Of a stretch of 64,000 nt of DNA, positions 1 through 8,622 are shown one piece after another. The position numbers and the translations under genes are program-made. The notes beneath the pieces were generated by a model. The model did no database searches and was not told where the DNA came from. It saw nothing but the letters and a program-made list of their open reading frames with translations. The DNA is from Cytophagales bacterium. GTDB taxonomy: Bacteria; Bacteroidota; Bacteroidia; Cytophagales; Cyclobacteriaceae. The stretch spans positions 62,001-126,000 of the forward strand of contig JAWPMT010000001.1 in NCBI GenBank assembly GCA_033344775.1, read 5' to 3'. Position 1 is the stretch's first letter; each line of letters begins with the position of its first letter.

Positions 1-60
1 TTGAATCGAAATAGTGAAGCCGTAATTTTAGTAAGCTTTACATAGTTCAACAGACTTAAA

Positions 61-531
61 ATGTCACCGCCCATGAATCTATCGTTTTGGCAAGAAGGTG
101 AAAATCCTTCGGAATTCTACAGTCGCTTTGACGGTCACTTGCGAAGTGCTCAACAGGCCTACAGAGAAGAGTTGAAGAATGAGCCCTACGAATTACTGAA
201 CGAATACGGAGAACGCAAGCTGGTTGTGCCAGGTTTGCAGTCTGACGATCTGGACGATAACTGCAACATGTCCATGTTCGCTTCCCTTAAGAACGTGAAA
301 GATGAACAGGGATTCAAAGTCACTGAATTGAAACGTTGGTGCGAAAACGAACTTACACCGCTTGCATGGCAACGTGCGCTAGTTAGAACTTTACCAGCCT
401 TGCGTGAGCACGGTTATGACCTGGACGAATTGCAATTTCCGGAGGCCGAAATGAGAATTAATCAAACCTATTTTCAACTTATTTTGAACACGTTGAGTAA
501 GTTGTACAGTTCCCAGGATTCCGCCGCCTGA
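61..531 (+). CDS. hypothetical protein, 156 aa
   Basis: I do not recognise this protein. It is acidic and soluble-looking, with no signal peptide or membrane segment and a probable helical C-terminal half. The ATG at 61 follows an A-rich stretch; a second in-frame ATG at 73 is an equally possible start. It stands alone: no gene lies upstream in the window, and the next gene is on the other strand, with 155 bases between them in which I see no clear terminator. Codon use looks like that of its neighbours, so I take it as a real gene of unknown function. Confidence 0.6.
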   Translation: MSPPMNLSFWQEGENPSEFYSRFDGHLRSAQQAYREELKNEPYELLNEYGERKLVVPGLQSDDLDDNCNMSMFASLKNVKDEQGFKVTELKRWCENELTPLAWQRALVRTLPALREHGYDLDELQFPEAEMRINQTYFQLILNTLSKLYSSQDSAA

Positions 532-686
532 TCCACTTTCAAATCACAAAACAACGGAGAAATAAGTCAGCGCATACACATAAAGTTATTACACGGCTTT
601 CCTATGTTATGGTAGTCACCCTTAAAAATGGATGACATCAGCGCTGAATAAGACCTCAATGGAGTGTTCGGTAGCCTTTTTCGACT

Positions 687-3101
687 TTATTCATTTTTCA
701 AGACCTCTACAGGGTTGGTTCTTCCAAGTTTTAACATATTGGTAAAGGAGAATACGAATGCCAGGAGTACACTAAATACAACGGTGGTGACGAGCATTTG
801 CCATGGAAAATGGATATGAAAAGAAAACTTATCTAGCCAATCAGCTCCTAAATACCATAAAATAGGAAGCGCAATCATGTTTCCGGTGATCACTAGCTTG
901 CCAAAGTCTTTGAAGATCAGGAAGATCACACCGCCTATTGTTGCACCTAGTACTTTGCGTATGCCTACTTCTTTTTTACGTTTAGAAGCCACAAAATGAG
1001 TCAGGCCAAGCAGACCAAGGAAAGAGATAATAACAGCAATCGCTGAAAATGCATTGAATAGTTGGTTGAATGCTATTTCTGTTCCATGTCGATGTTCTAA
1101 TAGTTCTGACATGAAATGATAACTAAAAGGAAGCTCAGGAAAAATGGACCTAAAGCCCTGTTCTATATCGGCTAAAAAAACTTCATGATCTAGTCTGTTG
1201 TGCCTGATGGATAAGTATTTTAGTTCATGATCGATTCGAAGAAATGCAGTAGGCTTTATGGTTTCTTTAAGCGATTCCTGAAAATAGTCCTGGATGACTC
1301 CAATTACTCTTAAGGTATCAACTCCTGCAAAAAAGATCTGCTCGTTTATAGCTGCTTCGGCATCATTGAAACCATATAATTTCAAGGCTTGTTCATTTAG
1401 AATAACCGAAAGGCTGTCACCTTCATCAAAGAAGTTTCTGCCTGCTAGGAAGTTAGTTTTGAGATAACTTAGGTGTTCTTCGTCAACCGTGATTTTGTAA
1501 ATCATCAATCTTTCCTGGGGCTGATGGATCAAGACAGAGCTACCTCTCCAGCCAATCGTGCTGCCTACCAGATCTGACGAGGCTGATACTTGCACCACCC
1601 CCGCGATGTTTTCAATTTTTGATTGAAGAGTCCGCAGGGCATTTGCGTAAGTCAGAGTGTTCTCCGAATAATTGGGTACTTCCAATACCATGGTTTCGGA
1701 GACATCTACACCCAATGGCTGTTCATTCATAAACTTCAGCTGGTTGAAAATGATCAGGGTCGCACCAATCATAAATCCGGAGATCATGAATTGGAATACG
1801 ACAAGCGCTTTTCTGAAAGTGGCGTTGGAGGAGAGGTTGGAATGGCCTTTAAGTGCCTGAAGCGTCTTGACCTTTGCAATTAGGATGGAAGGGTACAATC
1901 CCGAAACCAATATACTGAGCAGATAAAAGGGCAGCACCCACCATAACAGTTTAAGCATGAATGCTTGCTGAAGGTTGATCGCAATCCCTAAGTAGGTTTC
2001 AGAAAGGTTTTGAATGATCAGGAATCCTGCAAACCCGAACGCCATAGATATCAGATTGATCCATCCTGATTCTATCAGATAAAGTGTAATGAGGTTTCTA
2101 TGCGAAGACCCAAGTGCCTTTCGAATTCCAACATCTTTTGCGCGTTCTGATGCTTGAGCGGAGTAGAGGTTAATATAATTGACCCAGGCAATGAGCAGAA
2201 TGAAAACACCAATAATGAAAAGAAACTTAACCGATGCCGCATCTCCATTGGTCGTTATTTCCTGGTTGACCTTGGATTGAAGATGGATATCTGCCACAGG
2301 AAATAAGTCAAATGACAATTTGTCACTACCCATTCGTTCCCCACCATGTTTATCGATAAAAGCAGGAAATTGATTTTCAAGCGACTCTGGTAGGGTACCT
2401 TCAGACAATTGTACATATGTCACGAAATCGAACCAGCTCCAATTCTGATCTATTTCTTGCCCCCATGCATGTAACAAAGAGGAAAAAGACAGCAATATGT
2501 TCACTTCTACATGTGTGGGAAGTGGCTGATTAAAAACCCCTGTCACTTCATAGACCTGAGAGCCGTTGACCGCTGAACGGATGGTGATGTGCTCACCAAT
2601 GCAATCCGTTGTTCCAAAGTGTTTGATGGCGATCTCTTTGGATATGGCAGCAGTATGCAAATGATCAAGTACCGACTTCCGATCTCCTGCTAATAAGGGA
2701 AATGAGAATAATTCGAATAGGCCTGTTTCGGCAAAAAATACTCTTTCATGTTCTATCGGATCTTGTTTGTCAACTTGTGCTACTACTCCGTGCCAGGATT
2801 CCATCACTCGGAATGAAGCTTCGATCTGCGAAAACTCATGGACTAATGCTGGACCAACTTTTGGGAAAGTAGCTGCCGCAACATAAGGGTCTTTTCCGTC
2901 TTGTTTTACGATATGATTCACCCGATAGAGCTGGTTGATATTCTCATGAAATTGATCATAAGCGTTTTCGTAATGGGCATAACTGACAATGAAGAGGAAT
3001 GCTGCTATACCAACGGATAATCCAAAGATGTTTAACAAATAGATGCTCGGGTTCTTTTTGAAATTACGAAGACTGATAATGAGGGTCCTGGTTACGTTCA
3101 T
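687..3101 (-). CDS. MacB/FtsX-type ABC transporter permease
   Basis: An 804-residue permease with the duplicated Bacteroidota layout. It has an N-terminal membrane helix (about residues 20-42), a periplasmic MacB-type core domain (about 50-250), an FtsX block of three helices (about 285-420), a second anchor and periplasmic domain (about 430-670), and a final FtsX block (about 680-800). The conserved GIRKALG and GIRKVLG segments after each FtsX helix are visible. Family members work with a separate ATPase in mechanotransmission or export across the envelope; no ATPase gene is in this window, so the substrate is unknown. It starts 2 bases after the stop of the small secreted-protein gene and is probably the last gene of a three-gene operon with the permease at 3708-6131. 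Confidence 0.9.
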   Translation of the reverse strand: MNVTRTLIISLRNFKKNPSIYLLNIFGLSVGIAAFLFIVSYAHYENAYDQFHENINQLYRVNHIVKQDGKDPYVAAATFPKVGPALVHEFSQIEASFRVMESWHGVVAQVDKQDPIEHERVFFAETGLFELFSFPLLAGDRKSVLDHLHTAAISKEIAIKHFGTTDCIGEHITIRSAVNGSQVYEVTGVFNQPLPTHVEVNILLSFSSLLHAWGQEIDQNWSWFDFVTYVQLSEGTLPESLENQFPAFIDKHGGERMGSDKLSFDLFPVADIHLQSKVNQEITTNGDAASVKFLFIIGVFILLIAWVNYINLYSAQASERAKDVGIRKALGSSHRNLITLYLIESGWINLISMAFGFAGFLIIQNLSETYLGIAINLQQAFMLKLLWWVLPFYLLSILVSGLYPSILIAKVKTLQALKGHSNLSSNATFRKALVVFQFMISGFMIGATLIIFNQLKFMNEQPLGVDVSETMVLEVPNYSENTLTYANALRTLQSKIENIAGVVQVSASSDLVGSTIGWRGSSVLIHQPQERLMIYKITVDEEHLSYLKTNFLAGRNFFDEGDSLSVILNEQALKLYGFNDAEAAINEQIFFAGVDTLRVIGVIQDYFQESLKETIKPTAFLRIDHELKYLSIRHNRLDHEVFLADIEQGFRSIFPELPFSYHFMSELLEHRHGTEIAFNQLFNAFSAIAVIISFLGLLGLTHFVASKRKKEVGIRKVLGATIGGVIFLIFKDFGKLVITGNMIALPILWYLGADWLDKFSFHIHFPWQMLVTTVVFSVLLAFVFSFTNMLKLGRTNPVEVLKNE

Positions 3102-3103
3102 TA

Positions 3104-3643
3104 TTAATGGGATTTGTGGATTAAAATGGCGGTTTCATCCATGTGATGGAACCATTCATTGGTTGGGTCTTGACTTGTTCGAATGTGTGTTTTTCTTGAA
3201 AAAGAAGGAGTTTCCTGATTTAACTGAACTGTCCATTCACTTTTCACATATTCGATGAGGCCTTCTTGAATAGGAAACATCGCGTCATATACAAAGGAAT
3301 GGCCTTCCATTTCACCTTGCATCAAAACCTTGATAGGCCAGGTTGAACTTAACCATAGGCTTTCATATTTATCGTAGATCGGATTGTAATTGAAAAACAC
3401 CTGGTCCAGTCCTCTTTTCTGTTGAGGTCTTTCCATCTTATACCTGCATGAAATGAATGTGCTATCGAGCGCCCACTCGCACGTTAAATTACCCTTGAGT
3501 TTCCTGGGTTCACTATTGGGACTGTAAGTCCTTTCCACGTTCCATTTACCCACCAGAAATGAAAGGTTCTCCTGTTGGGATTTTACCTGCTGGGATAAGA
3601 GTGAGAGAGGAATGAAAAGTAGTATGGACAAGGCAAGCTTCAT
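3104..3643 (-). CDS. small secreted protein, DUF1579-like
   Basis: A 179-residue protein with a clear signal peptide (MKLALSILLFIPLSLLSQ) ending near residue 20. The mature part opens with LVGKWNVERTYSP, which resembles the 'G-x-W' opening of DUF1579 and lipocalin-like beta-barrel proteins. The open frame extends 8 codons upstream to 3667, but the ATG at 3643 puts the signal peptide at the N-terminus and is preferred. It sits between two permease genes on the same strand, 64 bases after one and 2 bases before the other, so it may be the periplasmic partner of that system. The family assignment is tentative. Confidence 0.7.
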   Translation of the reverse strand: MKLALSILLFIPLSLLSQQVKSQQENLSFLVGKWNVERTYSPNSEPRKLKGNLTCEWALDSTFISCRYKMERPQQKRGLDQVFFNYNPIYDKYESLWLSSTWPIKVLMQGEMEGHSFVYDAMFPIQEGLIEYVKSEWTVQLNQETPSFSRKTHIRTSQDPTNEWFHHMDETAILIHKSH

Positions 3644-3707
3644 CGATATAAATATTATGTTTTGCAATAGGGAAGGTGCTTCAGATTAGTGCAATCGCTA
3701 TTCCTTA

Positions 3708-6131
3708 TTAAGTTTTTAGCATCTCTGCGGGAGTTCTTTTTAAAGTGGATTGTGTCATCCAGAGAATAATCATGGCCACTAGCAGGATGCTTATGATGGT
3801 ACTGAGGAGGTATACCTGAAAGGGCATACTGATTCTATAAGCAAATTGACCCAGCCAGGAATTCATCAGGATATAGGAAATGGGATAAGCGAGCCACGAG
3901 CTCATTGCAGCGAGGAGCAAGTACCTTTTACTCATCAGTAGCAATAGAGATGGAAATGAAGCACCAATAACTTTACGAATACCAATCTCCTTTTGCTTTG
4001 ACTTCACTACGAAAAGTATAAGTCCGATGATGCCCAGACACGAAATGAAGACAATGAAAAGTCCTAAGGTTAGAATTAAACGGGCACTTACTTTTTCATT
4101 AGAAAGGTAAGCATCAAACTGATCTTCCAGGAACCTATAGTTAACAGCGGAATCCGGATAAAGCTTAGACCAGACCGCCTGAATGTCGGAAAGGAGCTCT
4201 TCATTTGCAGTGTTTACCTTGATGATTACCCGGCTTCTGCCCAAAGATGTTATGCAAATCACCAACGGTTCAATTTCATTTTGAAAAGAGTCAAAATGAA
4301 AATCTTTCACTACACCGATGATTTTGCCAGGTCGTTGTTCATTAGGGAATACCCTGGTTAAACTCCTGCCTATAGGGTTCATACCCCAGGTTTCGTTGTA
4401 TTGAGAAAACAGATTCATCGCAGCTTGATTGATGACGTAGGCCATTGATGAATCCGTTCGGATATTGCCATCAAAGCCTCTTCCATGAACCAATTCCAGA
4501 TCTAATGCATTCAGGATTTGCATGTCCGCATGAAAAATGGACAAAGTCAATTCTTCATGATGTGTAGGAATGGAAAATGACCCGGAATAGCTTCTGCCTA
4601 AACCTGGTAGATTATTAGATGCCGAGACGGATTCAATTGCCGGGATTTGCTGCAGGTGGCGTCGTAATCGCCTCAACTCAAAATCACTTTCACCTATTCC
4701 CCAGTGAGTTACAACAATTTTGTGATGCTTATTAAATCCTAAATCAATCTCTGAAATATGATTGATCTGCATGAAGACGATAATCGTACTTACAAAGAAG
4801 ACTGCCGAGATGCAGATCTGAAATCCAACTAAATAGTACTTACTTCTTCCAGATTCCAGACGATATGAACTTCCTGAGTAAAGGACTTGTGCAGGCTTGA
4901 TTCGGGAGAGTTTGATCGTCGGATAAATGGCAGTCAGGATACTTAAGAGTGAAATAATTAAGATTGAAAAGGACACATTTTCAAAATCCATCATTAGTCG
5001 TGTGTCAATTGGTTTTCCAACGAACTCGTTGAATTGCGTGGATAATCCAAAGATCAGTCCATAAGCCAAAGCGGCACTGATCGTAAGAACGATAGCTGCT
5101 TCCATGGTAAATTGAGTCAATAATCCTCTGGTGCTGTTACCCATGGTTTTCTTAATGCCTATTTCTTTTACTCTTTCCAGGGACAAGGCGATGGTTAAGT
5201 TGGTAAAGTTGATGAGTGCTAATATCAGCAAAATCAAGGCTGTAGTGATTAGGACGGTCAATAATGTATAACTTCCTCTTGGTGCAAAGTCATTGGTAAA
5301 ATCAGACTTGAGATAGATGTCCTCCAGCCCTTGAATGAATGGAGAGAACCGATTTTGCTGGCTGACACTTATGTTTTCATTGATAATTTCACTTAGTTTT
5401 TTTGAGACAGCTTCGAAATTTGAACCTTCTTCGATCAATAGATAGTTTGAACAGAAGTGCGTATTCCAACTCAGAAATCGATTTGGGAGACCTAGTCTTT
5501 CTGACCGAATTCGATAAGATATTTTAGAAATTTCAAACGGTAGCAGATAGTCAAACTGAATGTGCGAATTAACGGGGCATTGAACAATCCCTTCAATAAT
5601 ATACTCCACAGGATTTCCCTCATCGTCGAAGGAACTCATCGTCTTGCCCAATACTTCTATTGTTCCGAAATATTTATGAGCCATCTTCTCTGTCAACACG
5701 ATACCGTTGATGGAATGCAGAAAATTATCCTTGTTACCAGATATGACTGGAAAATCAAATACCTCAAAAAAGGATGGCTCGACACCAAGCCCATTGGGTT
5801 CATTGATCATGATCTGACCTTTCCTAAAACTGGGTGTAAACCTGAGAAAGGAAGTCGAATGCTTAACCTCAGGTACCTGGTTGAGTAAGGCCGGCATCCA
5901 TCGGTAGGGTGTCGCGGCCAAATATTGATCAGTATCATTGAAATGACTAATGACACGACCAATGCGATTGGACTTTGAATGAAAATTGTCGAAGCTACTT
6001 TCTGATTGTGCGAAAGTCAAAACAAGCAGTAGAAACATCAATGCCACAGTCATGCTAAAAATGATAATTGCAGTAGTTGTCTTTGATTTTCGAAGTGTCC
6101 TAAGAGAGGTAAGCAGGTAGAGTTTAAACAT
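3708..6131 (-). CDS. MacB/FtsX-type ABC transporter permease
   Basis: An 807-residue permease with the same duplicated architecture as its downstream neighbour: N-terminal helix (about 18-42), periplasmic MacB core domain, FtsX block (about 290-420) with a GIKKTMG segment, second periplasmic domain, and C-terminal FtsX block with GIRKVIG. The two permeases are clearly diverged, so this is not a recent duplication. It is the first gene of a minus-strand operon with the small secreted protein and the second permease. It is divergent from a membrane-anchored AraC regulator at 6239, and the 107 bases between them hold paired TTAATTAA palindromes, so the regulator may control this operon (inference). 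No ATP-binding subunit is nearby. Confidence 0.9.
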   Translation of the reverse strand: MFKLYLLTSLRTLRKSKTTTAIIIFSMTVALMFLLLVLTFAQSESSFDNFHSKSNRIGRVISHFNDTDQYLAATPYRWMPALLNQVPEVKHSTSFLRFTPSFRKGQIMINEPNGLGVEPSFFEVFDFPVISGNKDNFLHSINGIVLTEKMAHKYFGTIEVLGKTMSSFDDEGNPVEYIIEGIVQCPVNSHIQFDYLLPFEISKISYRIRSERLGLPNRFLSWNTHFCSNYLLIEEGSNFEAVSKKLSEIINENISVSQQNRFSPFIQGLEDIYLKSDFTNDFAPRGSYTLLTVLITTALILLILALINFTNLTIALSLERVKEIGIKKTMGNSTRGLLTQFTMEAAIVLTISAALAYGLIFGLSTQFNEFVGKPIDTRLMMDFENVSFSILIISLLSILTAIYPTIKLSRIKPAQVLYSGSSYRLESGRSKYYLVGFQICISAVFFVSTIIVFMQINHISEIDLGFNKHHKIVVTHWGIGESDFELRRLRRHLQQIPAIESVSASNNLPGLGRSYSGSFSIPTHHEELTLSIFHADMQILNALDLELVHGRGFDGNIRTDSSMAYVINQAAMNLFSQYNETWGMNPIGRSLTRVFPNEQRPGKIIGVVKDFHFDSFQNEIEPLVICITSLGRSRVIIKVNTANEELLSDIQAVWSKLYPDSAVNYRFLEDQFDAYLSNEKVSARLILTLGLFIVFISCLGIIGLILFVVKSKQKEIGIRKVIGASFPSLLLLMSKRYLLLAAMSSWLAYPISYILMNSWLGQFAYRISMPFQVYLLSTIISILLVAMIILWMTQSTLKRTPAEMLKT

Positions 6132-6190
6132 AGCCGAAATTGTAAACCAGACACCCTAGTTACGTAACCTGGCCAGTTATGACTTCCGTA

Positions 6191-6219
6191 TTAATTAATC
6201 TGTTAGGTTTATTAATTAA
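6191..6219. promoter_or_regulatory. paired TTAATTAA palindromes, likely operator
   Basis: Two copies of the octamer TTAATTAA, each inside TATTAATTAA, lie at 6191-6198 and 6212-6219. They are 21 bases apart, two helical turns, in the divergent region between the permease operon and the AraC regulator. Between them, TAGGTTTA (6204-6211) is one base off the Bacteroidota -7 element. The layout suits a dimeric regulator binding one face of the DNA. Which protein binds is not shown. Confidence 0.4.
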
Positions 6220-6238
6220 ATGAGTCTTAACTCGCAAG

Positions 6239-7273
6239 ATGGATCAGACGTCATTACTCCTCATTATTTCGTGTGCAGGCATTTTTCAATCCTTATTCCT
6301 GGCGGTCTATTTGTTTTCAGCTGAACGCATCCAAAAAGTAGAACGAATATTATTGGGATTGCTTTTGATAGCGATCACTATTCGTCTGTTCAAGTCCATA
6401 GGGTGGTTTTTTTATGACATGGAAGGTCAGTTGTTTTTGAATCTAGGTTTTGCTGCTCACGGATTCATTGGCCCTATATTATTGCTCTACTTCGCTGAAA
6501 AGTTGAATCGACTCAAGCAGATCAGTCATAAGGCTTTGATTATATTACCAGCTTTTTTCTTTTTAGTGGCTTCGCCTTTTCTTTCACTTGATGGTTTCTG
6601 GTATCGAGGGGGATACTTGGCGTTACTTTATTTCACCATTATTTATTTAGGGGTCGCAGCTGTATTTTTAAGGATCATATACAATGAACGAAAAATCTAT
6701 TTTCCATGGTATCGTAATCTGTATGCTGGCGTATTCATCTTTTGTGTATCCTACTTTACCAATTATACACTAGGGCTCAATTCCTATATTACCGGACCAG
6801 TATTATATACCCCGATCATTTACTTCATTAGTTTCGTGCTTTTCCGAAACCGTGAAATTTTCACACCAATAGGAGATAAGAAGAAGTATAAGAACATCAA
6901 TTTATCTAAAGAACAAGTTTCACAGCATCTGGATCGCATTCATAGCGTCATGGGAGAGCAGAAACCTTTTCTTCAGAGAGATTTTAATCTTGGCTCTTTA
7001 TCGGAATTGACCGCTATTCCTAAACATCTCTTATCCAGGTATTTCAGTGAAAACCTGAGGCAAAGTTTTACGGACTATACCAATGCTTATCGCATTGAAA
7101 AAGCCAAAGAGCTTTTGCAAAGTCCATCATTTAAGCATCATAAAATAGCAGTGATTGCTTACGAGTGTGGGTTCAACTCGATTTCTTCCTTCAACGCAGC
7201 CTTTCGAAAGGTGACGTCTGTATCACCATCAGCGTATAAGACCCTTCAATCCCAGAAACCCACGGTTGTTTGA
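6239..7273 (+). CDS. AraC-family transcriptional regulator with membrane sensor
   Basis: A 344-residue protein. Residues 1-205 contain about seven hydrophobic helices with short loops. The C-terminal part (about 235-340) is an AraC-type double helix-turn-helix, with the second-motif signature of the family visible as KIAVIAYECGFNSISSFNAAF followed by FRKVTSVSPSAYK. Such proteins sense a signal in the membrane and bind DNA from the cytoplasmic side. It is divergent from the three-gene permease operon and may regulate it. The ATG at 6239 puts the first helix directly at the N-terminus. Confidence 0.88.
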   Translation: MDQTSLLLIISCAGIFQSLFLAVYLFSAERIQKVERILLGLLLIAITIRLFKSIGWFFYDMEGQLFLNLGFAAHGFIGPILLLYFAEKLNRLKQISHKALIILPAFFFLVASPFLSLDGFWYRGGYLALLYFTIIYLGVAAVFLRIIYNERKIYFPWYRNLYAGVFIFCVSYFTNYTLGLNSYITGPVLYTPIIYFISFVLFRNREIFTPIGDKKKYKNINLSKEQVSQHLDRIHSVMGEQKPFLQRDFNLGSLSELTAIPKHLLSRYFSENLRQSFTDYTNAYRIEKAKELLQSPSFKHHKIAVIAYECGFNSISSFNAAFRKVTSVSPSAYKTLQSQKPTVV

Positions 7274-7297
7274 TCAATCAGTATTTCGAAGTAGGGG

Positions 7298-8308
7298 TCA
7301 ATTGCCATATAATGATGCCATCCTGGATAATCGGGTATTGATTCGCTGGACCAGCCGTTCCGGGGCCAATACTTTTACATTTTCTCCAAATCCCATTAGT
7401 TCCCGCTCCAGTTCAAAATTCAATTGAACCTGTAGAGAGATAACTACTCCTTTTTCGGTGGTCTTCAGCAATTGCTGACTATGGTGAATGGGTTTAGTCA
7501 ATACATACGGAGCTGCTGAATGATCCGCTTCAATGATCACTTCTTCAGTTTGAATGCCATCAGATACTGTTACACCCACCACCGGACTGAAAAAATGCTC
7601 AAGCACCTCTGGATCAAAGGCTAAAACCTTTTCTTCACTGGAATCGAGAGATTGGATGCGATCAAGTGCAAGGAGCATGAAGTTCAGCTTTGCTTTTCTT
7701 TTACCCAATACAAACCATCGATTACGGTATTCTTTAAGTAAAGCCGGGTGAAATAAAAACGATTCCGGCTGTTTGGCTTTGAAAGATTGATAGGAGAGAT
7801 GGATACATTGCTCATTCGAAATGGCCTGGAATATCGGATCGATGTATTCCAAACCTCTCAGATCTTCATTCTTCTCCAGGTCGATGATCGATCTGCCTTC
7901 ATTAGACGAAGTATGAATTTTATTTTCCAGCTTCTGGACCATCCCACTCAACTCCGTAAAATGACTGAAGCCTTTGAATTGTCTGAGAATGTCCACCACT
8001 TCCGTTAATTTATTGAGGTCATGTGCTGTCAATGGGACGTTGGTGATAGAATATTCTGGATCCGAATAGGTATAGAACTTCTTGTCATTTACAATGATGG
8101 GAGCATGGTAACCTAGTTTGTCACTGCGCATGATCTGCAGATCCATCTGAATGGTACGCTTACTGACGCCTTTGTCAATGCCCTCATAATCATACAAAGC
8201 TTCGGAACAAGCATCAATAAGGTCTTCCAGTGTCCATTGACGAAACCGATTTCTAAGACAGTTATCAATCGTTTTGTATCGAATAAGGGCATTTCTGGTG
8301 GCAGGCAT
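7298..8308 (-). CDS. WYL-domain transcriptional regulator (YafY type)
   Basis: A 336-residue regulator. Residues 1-85 form an N-terminal winged-helix region (RNALIRYKTIDNCL, then SKRTIQMDLQIMR as the recognition segment). The WYL domain spans about 140-235, with LSYQSF and a YRNRWFVLGKR segment, followed by the WCX C-terminal extension. WYL proteins are ligand-responsive regulators often tied to nucleic-acid stress. The frame is open to 8356, but the ATG at 8308 begins the conserved N-terminus and is preferred. The gene is divergent from the Ro60-like gene with 314 bases between start codons. A perfect 8-base inverted repeat upstream of the Ro60 gene is the natural candidate operator. I infer that it controls the Ro60/Y RNA locus. 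Confidence 0.88.
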   Translation of the reverse strand: MPATRNALIRYKTIDNCLRNRFRQWTLEDLIDACSEALYDYEGIDKGVSKRTIQMDLQIMRSDKLGYHAPIIVNDKKFYTYSDPEYSITNVPLTAHDLNKLTEVVDILRQFKGFSHFTELSGMVQKLENKIHTSSNEGRSIIDLEKNEDLRGLEYIDPIFQAISNEQCIHLSYQSFKAKQPESFLFHPALLKEYRNRWFVLGKRKAKLNFMLLALDRIQSLDSSEEKVLAFDPEVLEHFFSPVVGVTVSDGIQTEEVIIEADHSAAPYVLTKPIHHSQQLLKTTEKGVVISLQVQLNFELERELMGFGENVKVLAPERLVQRINTRLSRMASLYGN

Positions 8309-8378
8309 GAGAGTAATTAATAGGTGTTTAGAAAGATTTTCAAAAATATTAGTCAACTACAAAAGATACCCTTGAACT

Positions 8379-8413
8379 CCCTAAAGGGGTGGATTCCAAT
8401 TTTCCCTTTAGGG
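8379..8413. repeat. 10-base inverted repeat, possible dispersed repeat
   Basis: CCCTAAAGGG (8379-8388) and its exact reverse complement CCCTTTAGGG (8404-8413) are separated by 15 bases in the WYL-Ro60 divergent region. The hairpin is followed by a GC-rich stretch that can also fold (GGCGG/CCGCC, about 8418-8430). I think CCCTTTAGGG-type hairpins recur between genes in Bacteroidota genomes, so this may be a dispersed repeat or a terminator rather than a specific operator. The rest of 8309-8622 holds A/T-rich DNA and the operator candidate at 8548-8570. Confidence 0.4.
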
Positions 8414-8547
8414 TTGGGCGGTCCGCCGCAGCGGTAAATTCATAGTTTCTCGAAAATCTTTCTTTAATAATTGATTTCTAAGTTGCTAATGGATTAGGGC
8501 AATGATGCTTTGATAAATTTTTTTGTAAAAAAATCACTTTTTTTTCA

Positions 8548-8570
8548 ACTACGCAAAAAGGCTGCGTAGT
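8548..8570. promoter_or_regulatory. inverted repeat upstream of the Ro60 gene, candidate WYL operator
   Basis: ACTACGCA (8548-8555) and TGCGTAGT (8563-8570) are a perfect 8-base inverted repeat with a 7-base spacer, 52 bases before the preferred ATG of the Ro60-like gene. The left half-site with its flank, TCAACTAC, recurs at 8353-8360 before the WYL regulator's own start, where TAGT-CA-ACTA also forms a small palindrome. CAACTTTG at 8577-8584 is one base off the TAnnTTTG -7 element. One regulator acting on both promoters fits this layout; binding itself is inference. Confidence 0.5.
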
Positions 8571-8622
8571 GTCCCTTCAACTTTGAATTATCAAACATTT
8601 GAAACACGAAAAAACTACTGTT

